Positions 48,865 through 57,962 of a stretch of DNA of 63,905 nt are shown piece by piece. Both the position numbers and the translations under genes were made by a program. Origin of the DNA: Blastocatellia bacterium AA13 (GTDB taxonomy: Bacteria; Acidobacteriota; Blastocatellia; UBA7656); assembly GCA_003222245.1 (NCBI GenBank), contig QHVH01000027.1, forward strand, positions 44,721 through 108,625. Direction: 5' to 3'. The notes under the pieces are model-generated. The model saw only the letters and a list, made by a program, of their open reading frames with translations, was not told the DNA's origin and made no database searches. Within the stretch, counting starts at the first letter, position 1. Each line of letters starts with the position of its first letter.

Positions 48865-49050
48865 TGATCCGCAGATCACGCAGATGACGCAGAGAGAAAA
48901 AGAGGGAAAGACAGGGACCGAGGAGGAACGGTGTTGAGAGAGAAACGGTGTTGAGGGAGAAACCGGCGTTGAGGGAGAAGGTCGTTGAGAACGAGTGAGT
49001 TTCAGCCTTCTGCGAAATCTGCGTCATCTGTGGATGATAACCGTGACTCT
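48865..49050. repeat. Inverted-repeat element, unit 1 (decayed)
   Basis: 186 bases bounded by ATCCGCAGATCACGCAGATG (left) and the complementary TCTGCGTCATCTGTGGAT (right), with CGCAGA-type arms. Inside are AGGAGG, a TTG start and short GAGAAACGG/GGTGTTGAG tandem repeats (about 48930-48990). The right end reads on as a short start of a GxxExxY frame (DSELYVI) that is cut where unit 2 begins. Confidence 0.75.
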
Positions 49051-49060
49051 GAGCTCTATG

Positions 49061-49195
49061 TAATCCGCAGATCACGCAGATGACGCAGACAGAAGAGAAG
49101 GAAAAGACAGAGATAGAGGAGGAACGGCGTTGAGAATCAGTCAGTTTCAGCCTTCTGCGAAATCTGCGTCATCTGTGGATGATAACCGTGACTCT
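49061..49195. repeat. Inverted-repeat element, unit 2
   Basis: 135-base near-copy of unit 1, with the same ATCCGCAGATCACGCAGATG left end and TCTGCGTCATCTGTGGAT right end. It carries AGGAGG seven bases before the TTG start of the GxxExxY gene, so the element's right arm encodes the N-terminus of that protein. Confidence 0.75.
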
Positions 49196-49615
49196 CAAAC
49201 CTATGCGATAATCGGGGCGGCTATGGAAGTGCACCGTATACTCGGTTGCGGATTTCTCGAGCCTGTTTATCACGCGGCATTGGCGAAAGAGTTCTCGTTG
49301 CGCGCTATTGATTTTCGGCGAGACGTGGAGCTGCCAATCACGTATAAGGGTGAACCGCTCTCCACGAAGTATAAGCCCGACTTCATTTGTTATGACTCCG
49401 TCATCGTGGAATTGAAGGCGCTCGATAAACTCACCGGCAAAGAGAAGGCTCAGGTTATAAATTATCTAAAGGCGTCGCGCATCGAACGAGGGTTGTTGCT
49501 GAACTTTGGCGCAATCCGCTTGGAATACGAGCGAGTCATTCTGAGTGCTAGACGGTCAATCACGGATTACGCGGGTGACCCAGATGAAAGGACGGAGCCA
49601 CAACCCGCTCTTTGA
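49130..49615 (+). CDS. GxxExxY family protein (PDDEXK-like)
   Basis: 161 residues. The family motif GFLEPVY gives the name. A core like the PD-(D/E)xK nuclease fold is suggested by KPDFICYDS and IVELKALDK. TTG 49130 with AGGAGG is used, and the first 22 residues are encoded by the repeat element's right arm. Members occur in large numbers in Verrucomicrobia, Planctomycetes and Acidobacteriota, often with such repeats. Function is unproven; nuclease activity is family inference. Confidence 0.85.
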   Translation: MRISQFQPSAKSASSVDDNRDSQTYAIIGAAMEVHRILGCGFLEPVYHAALAKEFSLRAIDFRRDVELPITYKGEPLSTKYKPDFICYDSVIVELKALDKLTGKEKAQVINYLKASRIERGLLLNFGAIRLEYERVILSARRSITDYAGDPDERTEPQPAL

Positions 49616-49960
49616 AATAGTAGTCACAGAAATATTAGCTTAGGAAAATTTCTTTGGGCATCGCCGTGCGTATGATTCTCCAGCATGTGTCGGAGATCTC
49701 CGTCTAAGAAGTCTTTAGTCCGTTGTCTTGCCGGTGACGGCCATTCGGATCCGGCATTTTGTTTGTCGCGAGCATCACAAAGTGATATAAAAAACTTGAA
49801 TTCATTGCTTTCGAAACTGCTCCGCCAGTCGGGCATTTGTGCACAAAAAGGAGCAATCGAAGCTGAGCTGTCAAGCTATCAGTGGCATCATCTTCTTAGT
49901 GGACATTCAGCGGCGCTGGCTGAGTGATAAATTGACTAGAACCGGTTTGGAGGAGGCGTT
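49616..49960. other. Intergenic region, no gene recognised
   Basis: 345 bases between the GxxExxY gene and the first copper monooxygenase gene. Small open frames on both strands have no ribosome binding site and no family pattern. A GGAGGAGG stretch just before ATG 49961 is the monooxygenase ribosome binding site. Confidence 0.4.
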
Positions 49961-51262
49961 ATGAGACGTATTATCGGCTTGGGCCTTGCCTGCACCGCAA
50001 TGCTCGTCTGCGGGCTATGGACGACCCATAGCTCGGATAAAGTTTCCGGGATCACCTACGCGAAAGACGTCGCGCCAATCATCCAGAAGAATTGCATAGT
50101 CTGTCATAGGCCGGGCGAAATCGCGCCGATGTCCCTGCTCACCTACAAAGACGTGCGGCCGTGGGCCAAGTCGATTCGCGAAATGGTGGTCGAGCGGCGA
50201 ATGCCTCCCTGGTTTGCGGATCCGAGCTACGGCTCCTTTTCGAACGATTGCCGGCTTCCTCAGAAAGACATTCAGACGATCGCGGCATGGGTCGAAGGCG
50301 GAGCAAAGGAAGGCGACTTCAAAGATCTTCCTCCGGCGCCGAAATTCACCGACGGCTGGAATATTGGAAAGCCGGACGTGGTCCTCTCCATGACGCAGGA
50401 ATACGACGTGCCTGCCGAAGGCGTGATTCCTTATAAGTACTTCGTCGTACCCACAGATTTCAAAGAAGATCGTTACGTCCAGTTTGCCGAGATACGTCAG
50501 GGCAATAGAACCCTCGTCCATCATGTGATAGTAGACGTGAGATATCCCGACCAGGGGCCAGTGCCGCCCGCTGGAGAATTGAATCCCGATAGTCTCCGGT
50601 CTTCTTCACGATCAAACTCGAACGAAAGACCGGGTGATTCGGACGGAAGGCTCGTAGGATGGGCGCCGGGCGAGGCCCCTCTCGAATTGAAGCCGGGGCA
50701 GGCGAAGCTGATTAAGGCTGGATCGGTCCTGATCTTCCAGGTTCACTACACTCCAAACGGCCAGGCGGGCAAGGATCGAACCAGCCTCGGCTTGATCTTC
50801 TCCAGAACCCCGGTAGAAAAACGCGTAATCACCGCGGGCGCTGTCGCGCACAATCTCTCCATTCCGCCCGGAGACCCCAACTACGAATCTGCCAGCACAT
50901 TCATATTTCAGGAAGATAGCCACATCGATAGCCTTCACCCGCATATGCACTTTCGCGGAAAAGATTTTCAGTACAAGCTCGTCTATCCGGACGGAACCTC
51001 GAAGATGCTGCTGTTCGTGCCGCGCTGGGATTTCAACTGGCAGATGACCTATGTGCTGAAAGAGCCGGTCGCAGCGCCCAAAGGAAGCCGGCTCGAATGC
51101 GTGGCTCACTACGATAACTCCGAAAAGAACAAGTACAATCCGGATCCGACCAGGCTCGTAACGTGGGGGCCTCAGACCTGGGATGAAATGATGATCGGCT
51201 ACCTGGACTATGTAATAGACAAGCAAGATCTCCGGATTAGTCGCGAGAGCGCTTCAAAGTAA
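49961..51262 (+). CDS. Cytochrome c / copper type II monooxygenase fusion
   Basis: 433 residues. Signal peptide (about 1-22). Cytochrome c domain with CIVCHRPG at 45-52. The C-terminal 260 residues match the copper type II ascorbate-dependent monooxygenase fold of PHM and DBH. CuH-type ligands are His187-His188 (TLVHHV) and His262 (FQVHYTPNG). CuM-type ligands are His328 and His330 (HPHMHF) and a Met in DEMMIGY (410/411). A heme c may replace ascorbate as electron donor. GGAGGAGG precedes ATG 49961. Followed by a paralogue 18 bases downstream. Confidence 0.85.
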   Translation: MRRIIGLGLACTAMLVCGLWTTHSSDKVSGITYAKDVAPIIQKNCIVCHRPGEIAPMSLLTYKDVRPWAKSIREMVVERRMPPWFADPSYGSFSNDCRLPQKDIQTIAAWVEGGAKEGDFKDLPPAPKFTDGWNIGKPDVVLSMTQEYDVPAEGVIPYKYFVVPTDFKEDRYVQFAEIRQGNRTLVHHVIVDVRYPDQGPVPPAGELNPDSLRSSSRSNSNERPGDSDGRLVGWAPGEAPLELKPGQAKLIKAGSVLIFQVHYTPNGQAGKDRTSLGLIFSRTPVEKRVITAGAVAHNLSIPPGDPNYESASTFIFQEDSHIDSLHPHMHFRGKDFQYKLVYPDGTSKMLLFVPRWDFNWQMTYVLKEPVAAPKGSRLECVAHYDNSEKNKYNPDPTRLVTWGPQTWDEMMIGYLDYVIDKQDLRISRESASK

Positions 51263-51280
51263 TGATGAATTGGAGGAGCG

Positions 51281-52717
51281 ATGAGAAGATTGCTGCTTAC
51301 CCTGGTTGGAATAATCGTCGTCGCCGCTTTAGCAATAGCCAATGCATCAATCAACGGTGAGGCGGGCCAGAAAAACGTTCCTAACTTTGCGCGAGACGTC
51401 GCTCCGATAATCTTCAATAAGTGTGCGACCTGCCACAGGCCGGGTGAACCGGCGCCGATGGCGCTTACCTCCTACCAGGAAGTTCGCCCCTGGAGCAAGG
51501 CCATTCGGGAACAGGTTGCTCAGCGATCCATGCCGCCGTGGTATGCAGATCCCGATGCGTCTCTTCAATTTCGAAACGATCGCCGCCTTTCATCCAAAGA
51601 GATCGAGACGATCCTCTCGTGGGTCGATGCGGGCTCGCCCAAGGGCGACGACAAAGATACTCCGCCTCTGCCCGCTTTCGCGAAGGGTTGGAGCTGGGGT
51701 GAGCCGGATTTGATCATTCCGATGCCCGTCGAATTCGACATTCCAGCCGAAGGCGAGCTTCCGATGCAGAACTTCTTCGTGCCGGTTCCCTTCAAAGAGG
51801 AACGATGGGTTGAGGCGGTAGAGCTGAGGCCGGGTAACCCCTCCGTTGTTCATCATTCAATCGCGAACGTCACGCGACTGCCGGAAGGAAGCCAAATAGT
51901 GAACGGCCGAGCGGTAAAGGTCGACTCGGGCAAAGCCATCACATCCGATCCAAGGCAGACGGGCGGATTGCGCGAAGAAGTGTTCCTCAGCCAGGACTCG
52001 TTCACTCGCGCCGGAGCGTTCAAGTTGGTCGGCCAGGCGCCCGGTAAAGGTTTCGAAAAACATCACGAAGGAACGGCGAAGCGCATATTACCCGGGATGT
52101 ATTTCCAATTTAATATGCACTATCAGCCAACCGGCCGACCCGAAAAAGATCGCTCGATGCTTGGGCTCTGGTTCGCAAAGAAACCGGTCGCTTACGAGGT
52201 GCTGACGAAAGGAGTGACCGACGTTATTTTTATTGGCGGAAAGGAACTCGGCGAGACAAAGACCGTCAACGGTCGCGAGGTAAGGACCCGCGGAAAGCTT
52301 CCGAACATTCCGCCGTATGCTGAAAACTGGGAGATCAGCGGCGAGCTTCCGATCAAAGAAGCAATAACCTTGTACGCCTTCGCGCCTCATATGCACCTTC
52401 GCGGCAAGGACATCAAATATATTCTTCAGTGGCCCGACGGCCGCCGGCAGACTCTGCTCACCGTCCCGAAGTTCGATTTCAACTGGCAGCTTCATTACGA
52501 GCTTGAACGGCCGCTCAAGATTCCAGCCGGGAGTAAGATGATCGCCGTCGCCCACTACGATAACTCGCTTAAGAACCGCTACAACCCGGCGCCTCAAAAG
52601 GAAGTCTTTTGGAGCGAGCAGAGCTGGGATGAAATGTTTATACCGTGGTTCGAATACACGGTCGACAGCATGGATTTAACAAAGACTACGACCCCTTCGA
52701 CTGCGAGCAACAAATAG
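51281..52717 (+). CDS. Cytochrome c / copper type II monooxygenase fusion, paralogue
   Basis: 478 residues. Same architecture as the preceding gene with a longer middle region. Signal peptide ([18 protein letters not shown]). Heme motif CATCHRPG (48-55). Copper ligands His191-His192 (VVHHSI), His280 (FNMHYQPTG), His370 and His372 ([10 protein letters not shown]), Met452 (DEMFIPWF). GGAGGAG before ATG 51281. Tandem duplication followed by divergence is likely, with overall similarity clear by eye. Confidence 0.85.
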   Translation: MRRLLLTLVGIIVVAALAIANASINGEAGQKNVPNFARDVAPIIFNKCATCHRPGEPAPMALTSYQEVRPWSKAIREQVAQRSMPPWYADPDASLQFRNDRRLSSKEIETILSWVDAGSPKGDDKDTPPLPAFAKGWSWGEPDLIIPMPVEFDIPAEGELPMQNFFVPVPFKEERWVEAVELRPGNPSVVHHSIANVTRLPEGSQIVNGRAVKVDSGKAITSDPRQTGGLREEVFLSQDSFTRAGAFKLVGQAPGKGFEKHHEGTAKRILPGMYFQFNMHYQPTGRPEKDRSMLGLWFAKKPVAYEVLTKGVTDVIFIGGKELGETKTVNGREVRTRGKLPNIPPYAENWEISGELPIKEAITLYAFAPHMHLRGKDIKYILQWPDGRRQTLLTVPKFDFNWQLHYELERPLKIPAGSKMIAVAHYDNSLKNRYNPAPQKEVFWSEQSWDEMFIPWFEYTVDSMDLTKTTTPSTASNK

Positions 52718-52723
52718 ACCGGT

Positions 52724-52770
52724 GACTAAATAACGAGTGACAAGCGACAAGTAACAATGACAAGTGACAA
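52724..52770. repeat. Short degenerate GTGACAAG-type tandem repeats
   Basis: GTGACTAAATAACGA, GTGACAAGCGACAAG, TAACAATGACAAG and TGACAAATGAC are near-copies of an eight-base unit, ending at the start codon of the next gene and taking the place where a ribosome binding site would lie. Confidence 0.5.
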
Positions 52771-53334
52771 ATGACTAACCTGGTTCGGATCATCTGCCTG
52801 GCGGTATTTGTGTTTCAGCAACAGCCTTCGAGGCCGACGCAGCCGACCGATCCGATGCCCCCGCCTAATCTCGACTACTTCGTTGGCTCCTGGGAGTTTG
52901 ATTGGAACGTGCCGGAGTCTCCGCTCGGTCCTGCCGGAAAGATGAAAGGCACGGAAACCTACCGAAAAGTCCTCAGCGGCCAGATGTATGAGAGTGAAAT
53001 CAAAGGCGAAGGTCCCGACGGACAGTTTCAAGGCCGGGCAATCACAAGCTACGACGATAAGGAGAAGCTTGTCAGCCGTTACGAGCTTTTCAGTTTTGGA
53101 TTATCTACCTTCAAGAGCGGCACAATCGGCGGAGACCTCGGAGGCTACTACACTATTTTCTGGGAAAGCGCGCCAATAAAGAAGGGCGGACATACTGTTA
53201 AATTGAAGGGCAAAACCCAGATGCTTTCGCCCGCTCATTATCGCCTGCTGACCGAGATTTCGGTCGACGGCGGACCCTATACTAGTCTCGGAAACCCATG
53301 GTTCAGAAAAGTCGATGCTAAGCCCGGACAATAA
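52771..53334 (+). CDS. DUF1579-like protein
   Basis: 187 residues. Short hydrophobic N-terminus ([13 protein letters not shown]), then a conserved opening [20 protein letters not shown], then beta strands with [24 protein letters not shown]. This matches the pattern of DUF1579 (calycin-like beta barrel, unknown role). Lies 53 bases after the second copper monooxygenase gene on the same strand. No ribosome binding site; repeats occupy that place. Confidence 0.7.
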   Translation: MTNLVRIICLAVFVFQQQPSRPTQPTDPMPPPNLDYFVGSWEFDWNVPESPLGPAGKMKGTETYRKVLSGQMYESEIKGEGPDGQFQGRAITSYDDKEKLVSRYELFSFGLSTFKSGTIGGDLGGYYTIFWESAPIKKGGHTVKLKGKTQMLSPAHYRLLTEISVDGGPYTSLGNPWFRKVDAKPGQ

Positions 53335-53346
53335 ACTCTCCGCCTG

Positions 53347-54243
53347 TTAGCGGCCCTCTTCAACAAGCTCAATCGCGATAGAATCCGGTCCCTCGATCAT
53401 CGCGGCGCGGCCGCTGCCATTCCCAAAGCGGTGAATCTCCTCCAACACCTTTACGCCTGACTTTCGTAATCGCTCAAGCACCGGGGCAACATTCGCATAA
53501 CCCAGCGCGATATGGTCGACCACATGCCCGCGTGTATTTACCAGAGGGGCGGGACGTTGGCGCGGATAGATAATCAGATTGACGTCTCCAATTCGCACCG
53601 TAGCTGCCGGAGACCGAATTACGCCCAGGGGCTCGCTCGGCGCGGCAAACGGAACCTCACAGGGCTCGGGCGTTGGCGCATTGTTTCTGCCGACTGCCCC
53701 GAGGTGCTTCTTGTACCATTCGGCGGCACAGAGCGGTGCATCGCTGTAGAGATGTACGTGAATAAATGCCCGTGTCTGGGATGTGTTTATTTCAACCAGC
53801 GCTCCATCAGGAGCTTTCATATAGGCGAATAGGGTTCCAGAACCGAGTCGTGTAATCGGCGTTTGAAACGCGACGCCCGCATCAAGATGCTTCTTAAAAT
53901 CAGCCTCCATATCCGGACTGCCCCATCCGAAATGCCAGATTGCGCTATCGGGAGTTGTCGCTGGCGCTTTTGCGCTCTTGTTGAATAAGAGATACATTCG
54001 CTCGCTTTGAACCGCTTCGAAGCCGGCGACGCGAGTCTTCTTCGTCACGTCGAACGTACTCGTGTAGAAATTGATTGCCTTTGATGGATCAACCGAGTTG
54101 AGATGCACGTGATGGAATGCAGCAGGAGCGCGTTCATCCTGATCAGCCTGAACCTTACCCCTAGAATTTTCGCGTCCGGCTAACGCTGAAGCCAGTACTG
54201 AAATAAGGATCACGGTCAGAGCCAAAATCGATCTCGTCTGCAT
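53347..54243 (-). CDS. Exported VOC-superfamily protein (glyoxalase-like)
   Basis: 298 residues. Signal peptide (RSILALTVILISVLASALAG). Two VOC modules, about 40-160 (FHHVHLNSVDPSKAINFYTS) and 165-295 (FIHVHLYSDAPLCAAEWYKKH, VDHIALGYANVAPVLERLR). Candidate metal-binding His and Glu are in HHVHL, VDHIALG and the C-terminal SIAIELVEEG. Function could be dioxygenase, lyase or resistance. AAGGAC precedes ATG 54243. Convergent with the DUF1579 gene. Confidence 0.85.
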   Translation of the reverse strand: MQTRSILALTVILISVLASALAGRENSRGKVQADQDERAPAAFHHVHLNSVDPSKAINFYTSTFDVTKKTRVAGFEAVQSERMYLLFNKSAKAPATTPDSAIWHFGWGSPDMEADFKKHLDAGVAFQTPITRLGSGTLFAYMKAPDGALVEINTSQTRAFIHVHLYSDAPLCAAEWYKKHLGAVGRNNAPTPEPCEVPFAAPSEPLGVIRSPAATVRIGDVNLIIYPRQRPAPLVNTRGHVVDHIALGYANVAPVLERLRKSGVKVLEEIHRFGNGSGRAAMIEGPDSIAIELVEEGR

Positions 54244-54318
54244 AAATTGTCCTTCTTGATCGCGCGATGCTATGTGTAGACGCGAAGCTGTTCCGTATTG
54301 TCGGCCAAGATTTTCGCT

Positions 54319-55392
54319 TTAGGGTTTTGATTCTTCCAGCAACTGCGCCAGATGTTGCTTCCAGAGCGCCGGCAACGAGTGCGTGCCATGTCCCCTGGTC
54401 TGATCGCTTATCGGAATCAACACGAAACTCCCGCGCTTCACCCGTTTGATCTCGCGCTCCATTACCCCGAGTTCCGGCGGATTGACAAAGTCGTCCGCTG
54501 AATTGATCGCAATCAGCGCGGCCTTGATCGACTCTAACCGTGGCGACGGATCGTAATCGCGAGACGCATCGAACTGGTAAAGCATGTCGTTCGCATCCAC
54601 TCCCGCTAACCTCGACTTCACCTGGCTGTCGAAGAGCTTGTCGGCGGCATCGCGCGTAGGCGCCTGCTTCTGCATCTGAAGCGGACTCCCGGTCATCAGC
54701 ATCAGTGCGTATATCGCCGGAACGAGCCCGCGAGGCTGCTCCGTGTATTCACCATTCTTCCAGCTCGGATCGGTCTTGATGGAATCGACGATCATTCTTC
54801 TCAGCATGCGATTCCGGCCGGCAATCTGAACGGGCAGGCTTGCCAACGGCATGAGCGCATCCATGAAATCCGGATACATCTCGCCCCAAACCCATGTCTG
54901 CATGCCGCCCATGGACGTGCCCATTACGAGCCTGAGATGATTGATGCCCAGCTTTTCTGCAAGCAAACGGTGTTGAGCCGCAACCATATCGTCGTAGTTG
55001 TAATGCGGGAATCGAGCGTGAAGTCCTCCGCTCGGCTTGCTTGATTCGCCGTGGCCGATACCATCCGGCAGCACGATGAAATACTTGCTTGCGTCAAGCA
55101 GCTCACCCTTCCCGAACAGAATTCCGGCAAATCGCTCCGACAAAAATGACCGGCCGGCGCCGCCCGTTCCGTGAAGAATCAACACGGCGTTGCGCACGAT
55201 GCCATTCTCATCCTTAGTCGGAGTTCCAAGAGTTCGATAATGAAGCTTCAGCTCAGGCAGCGTCTCGCCGCTCTTGAATTTGAAGTCGTGAATGATGAAA
55301 TCGCCTTCGACCGGATGCAGCGCGGTTTGCGCGCTTACTCCGGCGTATAGACCGAAGATTAAGACTGCTAACAGGATCACTTTCTTAGTCAT
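54319..55392 (-). CDS. Exported alpha/beta hydrolase, MetX-like
   Basis: About 357 residues. Signal peptide (KKVILLAVLIFGLYAGVSAQ). The homoserine acetyltransferase-type alpha/beta fold includes the nucleophile elbow GTSMGGMQTWVWGE, an Asp in the INSADDFVNPPELG loop and a catalytic His in the C-terminal RGHGTHSLPALW. The oxyanion motif LHGTGGAGRSFL is present. ATG 55392 follows GGAGACAGAG; the frame opens at 55407. Export makes amino acid biosynthesis unlikely; a periplasmic hydrolase is more probable. Confidence 0.85.
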   Translation of the reverse strand: MTKKVILLAVLIFGLYAGVSAQTALHPVEGDFIIHDFKFKSGETLPELKLHYRTLGTPTKDENGIVRNAVLILHGTGGAGRSFLSERFAGILFGKGELLDASKYFIVLPDGIGHGESSKPSGGLHARFPHYNYDDMVAAQHRLLAEKLGINHLRLVMGTSMGGMQTWVWGEMYPDFMDALMPLASLPVQIAGRNRMLRRMIVDSIKTDPSWKNGEYTEQPRGLVPAIYALMLMTGSPLQMQKQAPTRDAADKLFDSQVKSRLAGVDANDMLYQFDASRDYDPSPRLESIKAALIAINSADDFVNPPELGVMEREIKRVKRGSFVLIPISDQTRGHGTHSLPALWKQHLAQLLEESKP

Positions 55393-55644
55393 CTCTGTCT
55401 CCAGCACAATTTTGGTATAAGCCGGGCACGCACTTGCGCTACAGGATCTCGAGGCGCCGTGCCGGCAGCTTCTACAGGTGCGGCATTATATCCGAATACC
55501 GCCAGGATTACGGTCCAGAACGAGGCCATTAATCTCCAGGTAACGTTGAGCAGCTCGCGAGAGACACAAATGGACCAAGTTCGACGCGGCGAATCAGAAG
55601 AGGTGATGCTTAGACTATCTGTTAAAAAACGCGGCAAGACAGGA

Positions 55645-55887
55645 CTATCGTTTTCGCTTTACCTGTGCCAAAGCACTCGCCGCCGCCGTTTTTGATGCTT
55701 TGCTACTACGGCCGTCGCGCAAGACCTTTGAGGCGGCCTTGCCTACGGATGCGGAAGTTGTTTCACGAGGGGCCTTGCTCTGAGTCAAAGCGCTTCCGGC
55801 AGCCCTCTTTGCATTCTTTCCGGATGATGGATTATCCAACACTTTTGCTGCTACACGCGCTGCTTTTGGACTGGTTCCTCGTTTCAT
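55645..55887 (-). CDS. Small Lys/Ala/Ser-rich basic protein
   Basis: 80 residues with a strong basic, low-complexity bias (about 30 percent Ala plus Ser and 20 percent Lys plus Arg), with repeats such as SKASKTAAASALAQVKRKR. Resembles histone H1-like tails. AAAGGAG precedes ATG 55887. No membrane segment. Could bind DNA or RNA; composition alone does not prove it. Upstream region to 56154 holds only a candidate tRNA promoter. Confidence 0.55.
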   Translation of the reverse strand: MKRGTSPKAARVAAKVLDNPSSGKNAKRAAGSALTQSKAPRETTSASVGKAASKVLRDGRSSKASKTAAASALAQVKRKR

Positions 55888-56041
55888 CTCATGGCTCCTT
55901 TCAAATTAAATAGCGGCAATCCTAGCAACTCCCGACCATAATTACTATGTACGAACCATGGTTTATCGATGACTCCCCCACGAGAGAGGCGGTCTGTATG
56001 ACGCGTGATCTCGTGTTATATGGGTGTCTTGTATGATCTGG

Positions 56042-56070
56042 TTGCGACGTATGAATTCGGCAAGTATGCT
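56042..56070 (+). promoter_or_regulatory. Candidate promoter for tRNA-Leu
   Basis: TTGCGA (56042-56047), 17-base spacer, TATGCT (56065-56070), about 85 bases before the tRNA. Four of six matches in each hexamer. Confidence 0.35.
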
Positions 56071-56154
56071 AGATTGAATTTCCGACTGGGCTTAACGGCT
56101 GGAATCCTGTGAGCTTGCTTCGGGGTCTTTGCCGTAAGCGGTTGAAATCCTAAA

Positions 56155-56238
<84 letters not shown>

Positions 56239-56540
56239 CTTTTAGAATCAGAGAGTTGTGGGTTTTATTAATCGGTCGTTTTAGCTCGTCTCGGGGGCTT
56301 CTGGGTAATTCCTGGGTAATTGTGTCAGCGAAACTGACATGTCTTCTCACTTACATCTTTCGAGTCGCCATCAGCACAACCGTATCCTCTCGCTCGATGA
56401 CGGCTGGCTTCGATCCTGTTGCGTCTTCCGCTCGATGCTGATAGGCCGACGATTGACGAGTTGGCTGGTGACGCAAGTCGTGCGGAGCAACCGTAAGAAT
56501 AAGTCTTTTCCCCGCGAACTCCGGCAGAGTTTATTTAGCT
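56239..56540. other. Region after tRNA-Leu; candidate attachment-associated repeats
   Basis: About 300 bases without a gene. It contains a direct repeat CTGGGTAATT (56301-56310 and 56312-56321) and a hairpin TGTCAG-cgaaa-CTGACA (56323-56339). These look like integrase arm-type sites and a hairpin, which would fit island integration at the tRNA. I found no matching copy of the tRNA 3' end elsewhere in the window. Confidence 0.4.
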
Positions 56541-57890
56541 TCAGAATTCTGCAGGTTCGTCAGGGACCCACTTCTTCACGGCTCTTTCGATCTCGCTTGC
56601 TACCCAGTCTAGTTCCTCTCGCTGGCTGGAGGGGACAACAATCATTTCAGCGCAGCTTTTTGAAAGCATAAGATTGACGGCAGCATTGGGGTCGTCGCCA
56701 GCTCCGCGAATGTCGGTTCTCAACCCGATTACGGGGATCTTGGCATTAAACGCGTAGCCCTGCTCCCAGCACGTCCCCGAGTCGGGATCAGCTTGGTCAA
56801 GAATAGCGAGTAAGACATCAGACGACTTCAAATCATCAACATTGGACGTAAATAGGCTTTGGGGATCAAAGGGCTTCAACCCGTCTAGCATCGGTTTCGC
56901 TGTGATCTGAGGAAGCACGACATCAAACCCCCGCTTCTGAAGTAGCTGCGCTAGTTTCTCGTTCCACTGCCACTCCGCTTGTGTAAAGAGCGGAGCGGCA
57001 AAGTAGATCCTCCTGGTACTGCGGCGTGCCTCCCGCCCCGTCTCGGCGTCACCAGAGAGCCAGTCGGGCAATGGGGGCTGCCAGGTTTCTGGCGGTTCTG
57101 AGCAGGGTCTGTACTCAATATCAAGTCCTATACTTTCGGCAAGACTCCTGATTTCTAGCATTCCCTCCGACATCGAACTCCGGTCAGGAAGACCTCCTGG
57201 TACGTAGAAGAATACCGCGTCGCAGGCCTTAACGAGGTCTATAGCTTGTTCAAACCATCGCTCCCAGTTAGCGTTCTTTTCGAGCGTGGTAATATCAAGT
57301 ATTTCCCAGAAGTACGGGTAGAATGCCTGCGGCGCAAACGGAGCGAGCTTCTTCTTTTCGCCTTCAGTTGCGGCGCCAACCAGCTGCGCGCAATACCAAA
57401 GCGAAGATCTGATGTTATCACGCAGACGGGACCGCCTTTCATTCGCTGATAACGGATCGAACTCAAGTCCTCGAAGATATGAGCAGACGTAAACCCGTTT
57501 TCGGATTTGAGCATAATCGAAGTCCGGATACTTAGCGGCAGATGCCGGAAAACCAGTAGGCCACAAGTCTGAGGGGGGAGGAATGTTCCCGAATTCGATG
57601 TGCTTACGATACCGAATGTCTAATCCAAGTTTCTTGGCTTCTTCAAACAGCTCTGGCATTCCTTTTGAATATTTGTCCAAATTGCCAATATCAGGGACCT
57701 CCTTCTTACGGCAGGGAAAGAGCCTCTCCTGCTCGCGAAACGGTAGATATAGATACATTGCGTCGCAGGCGTTGATGTATGCGACTGCGCATTCGTAGCC
57801 CACTGTTCTACCGGCGCTCGTGGCGTAATCTATGAAGTAGGTTGCAAAGGCATTATATGCAAGAGGGACACGTCTTGACTCCGTCATCAT
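56541..57890 (-). pseudogene. 3' fragment of IS-disrupted membrane/NDT-like protein
   Basis: A 449-residue frame covers most of three tandem nucleoside 2-deoxyribosyltransferase-like domains. Domain 1 (about 1-100 here) lacks its first strand. Domain 2 (about 130-265) opens with KRVYVCSYLRG. Domain 3 (about 293-445) opens with RRIYFAAPLFTQAEWQW. Candidate catalytic glutamates are in GYECAVAYI (Glu33), WFEQAIDLV (Glu214) and SGTCWEQGYA (Glu376). The missing start lies across the IS at 57941-59742. The frame stays open 72 bases upstream of ATG 57890 to the transposase stop. The fragment may be translated from an internal start, but as the second part of a split gene. See the N-terminal fragment at 59703. 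Confidence 0.85.
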
Positions 57891-57933
57891 CGTCTTGCAG
57901 TACTCCTGCGTTCTCCGTGTATTTGCCGACAGG

Positions 57934-57940
57934 TTCTTTA
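57934..57940. repeat. Target site duplication, left copy
   Basis: TTCTTTA directly before the left IS end. The second copy lies at 59743-59749, after the right end. Confidence 0.9.
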
Positions 57941-57962
57941 CTTGAGAGTACCGAATTTCTGC

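Noticed and set aside
48930-48990. Possible CRISPR-like array in the short repeats of element unit 1
   Set aside because: Units are only about 18 bases without spacers; it is a simple tandem repeat in a decayed element.
49685-49927. 80-residue ORF before the copper monooxygenase gene
   Set aside because: No ribosome binding site, no recognisable pattern, cysteine-rich random composition.
55389-55637. 82-residue minus-strand ORF between the hydrolase and the basic protein
   Set aside because: Overlaps the hydrolase start, has no site and no family similarity.
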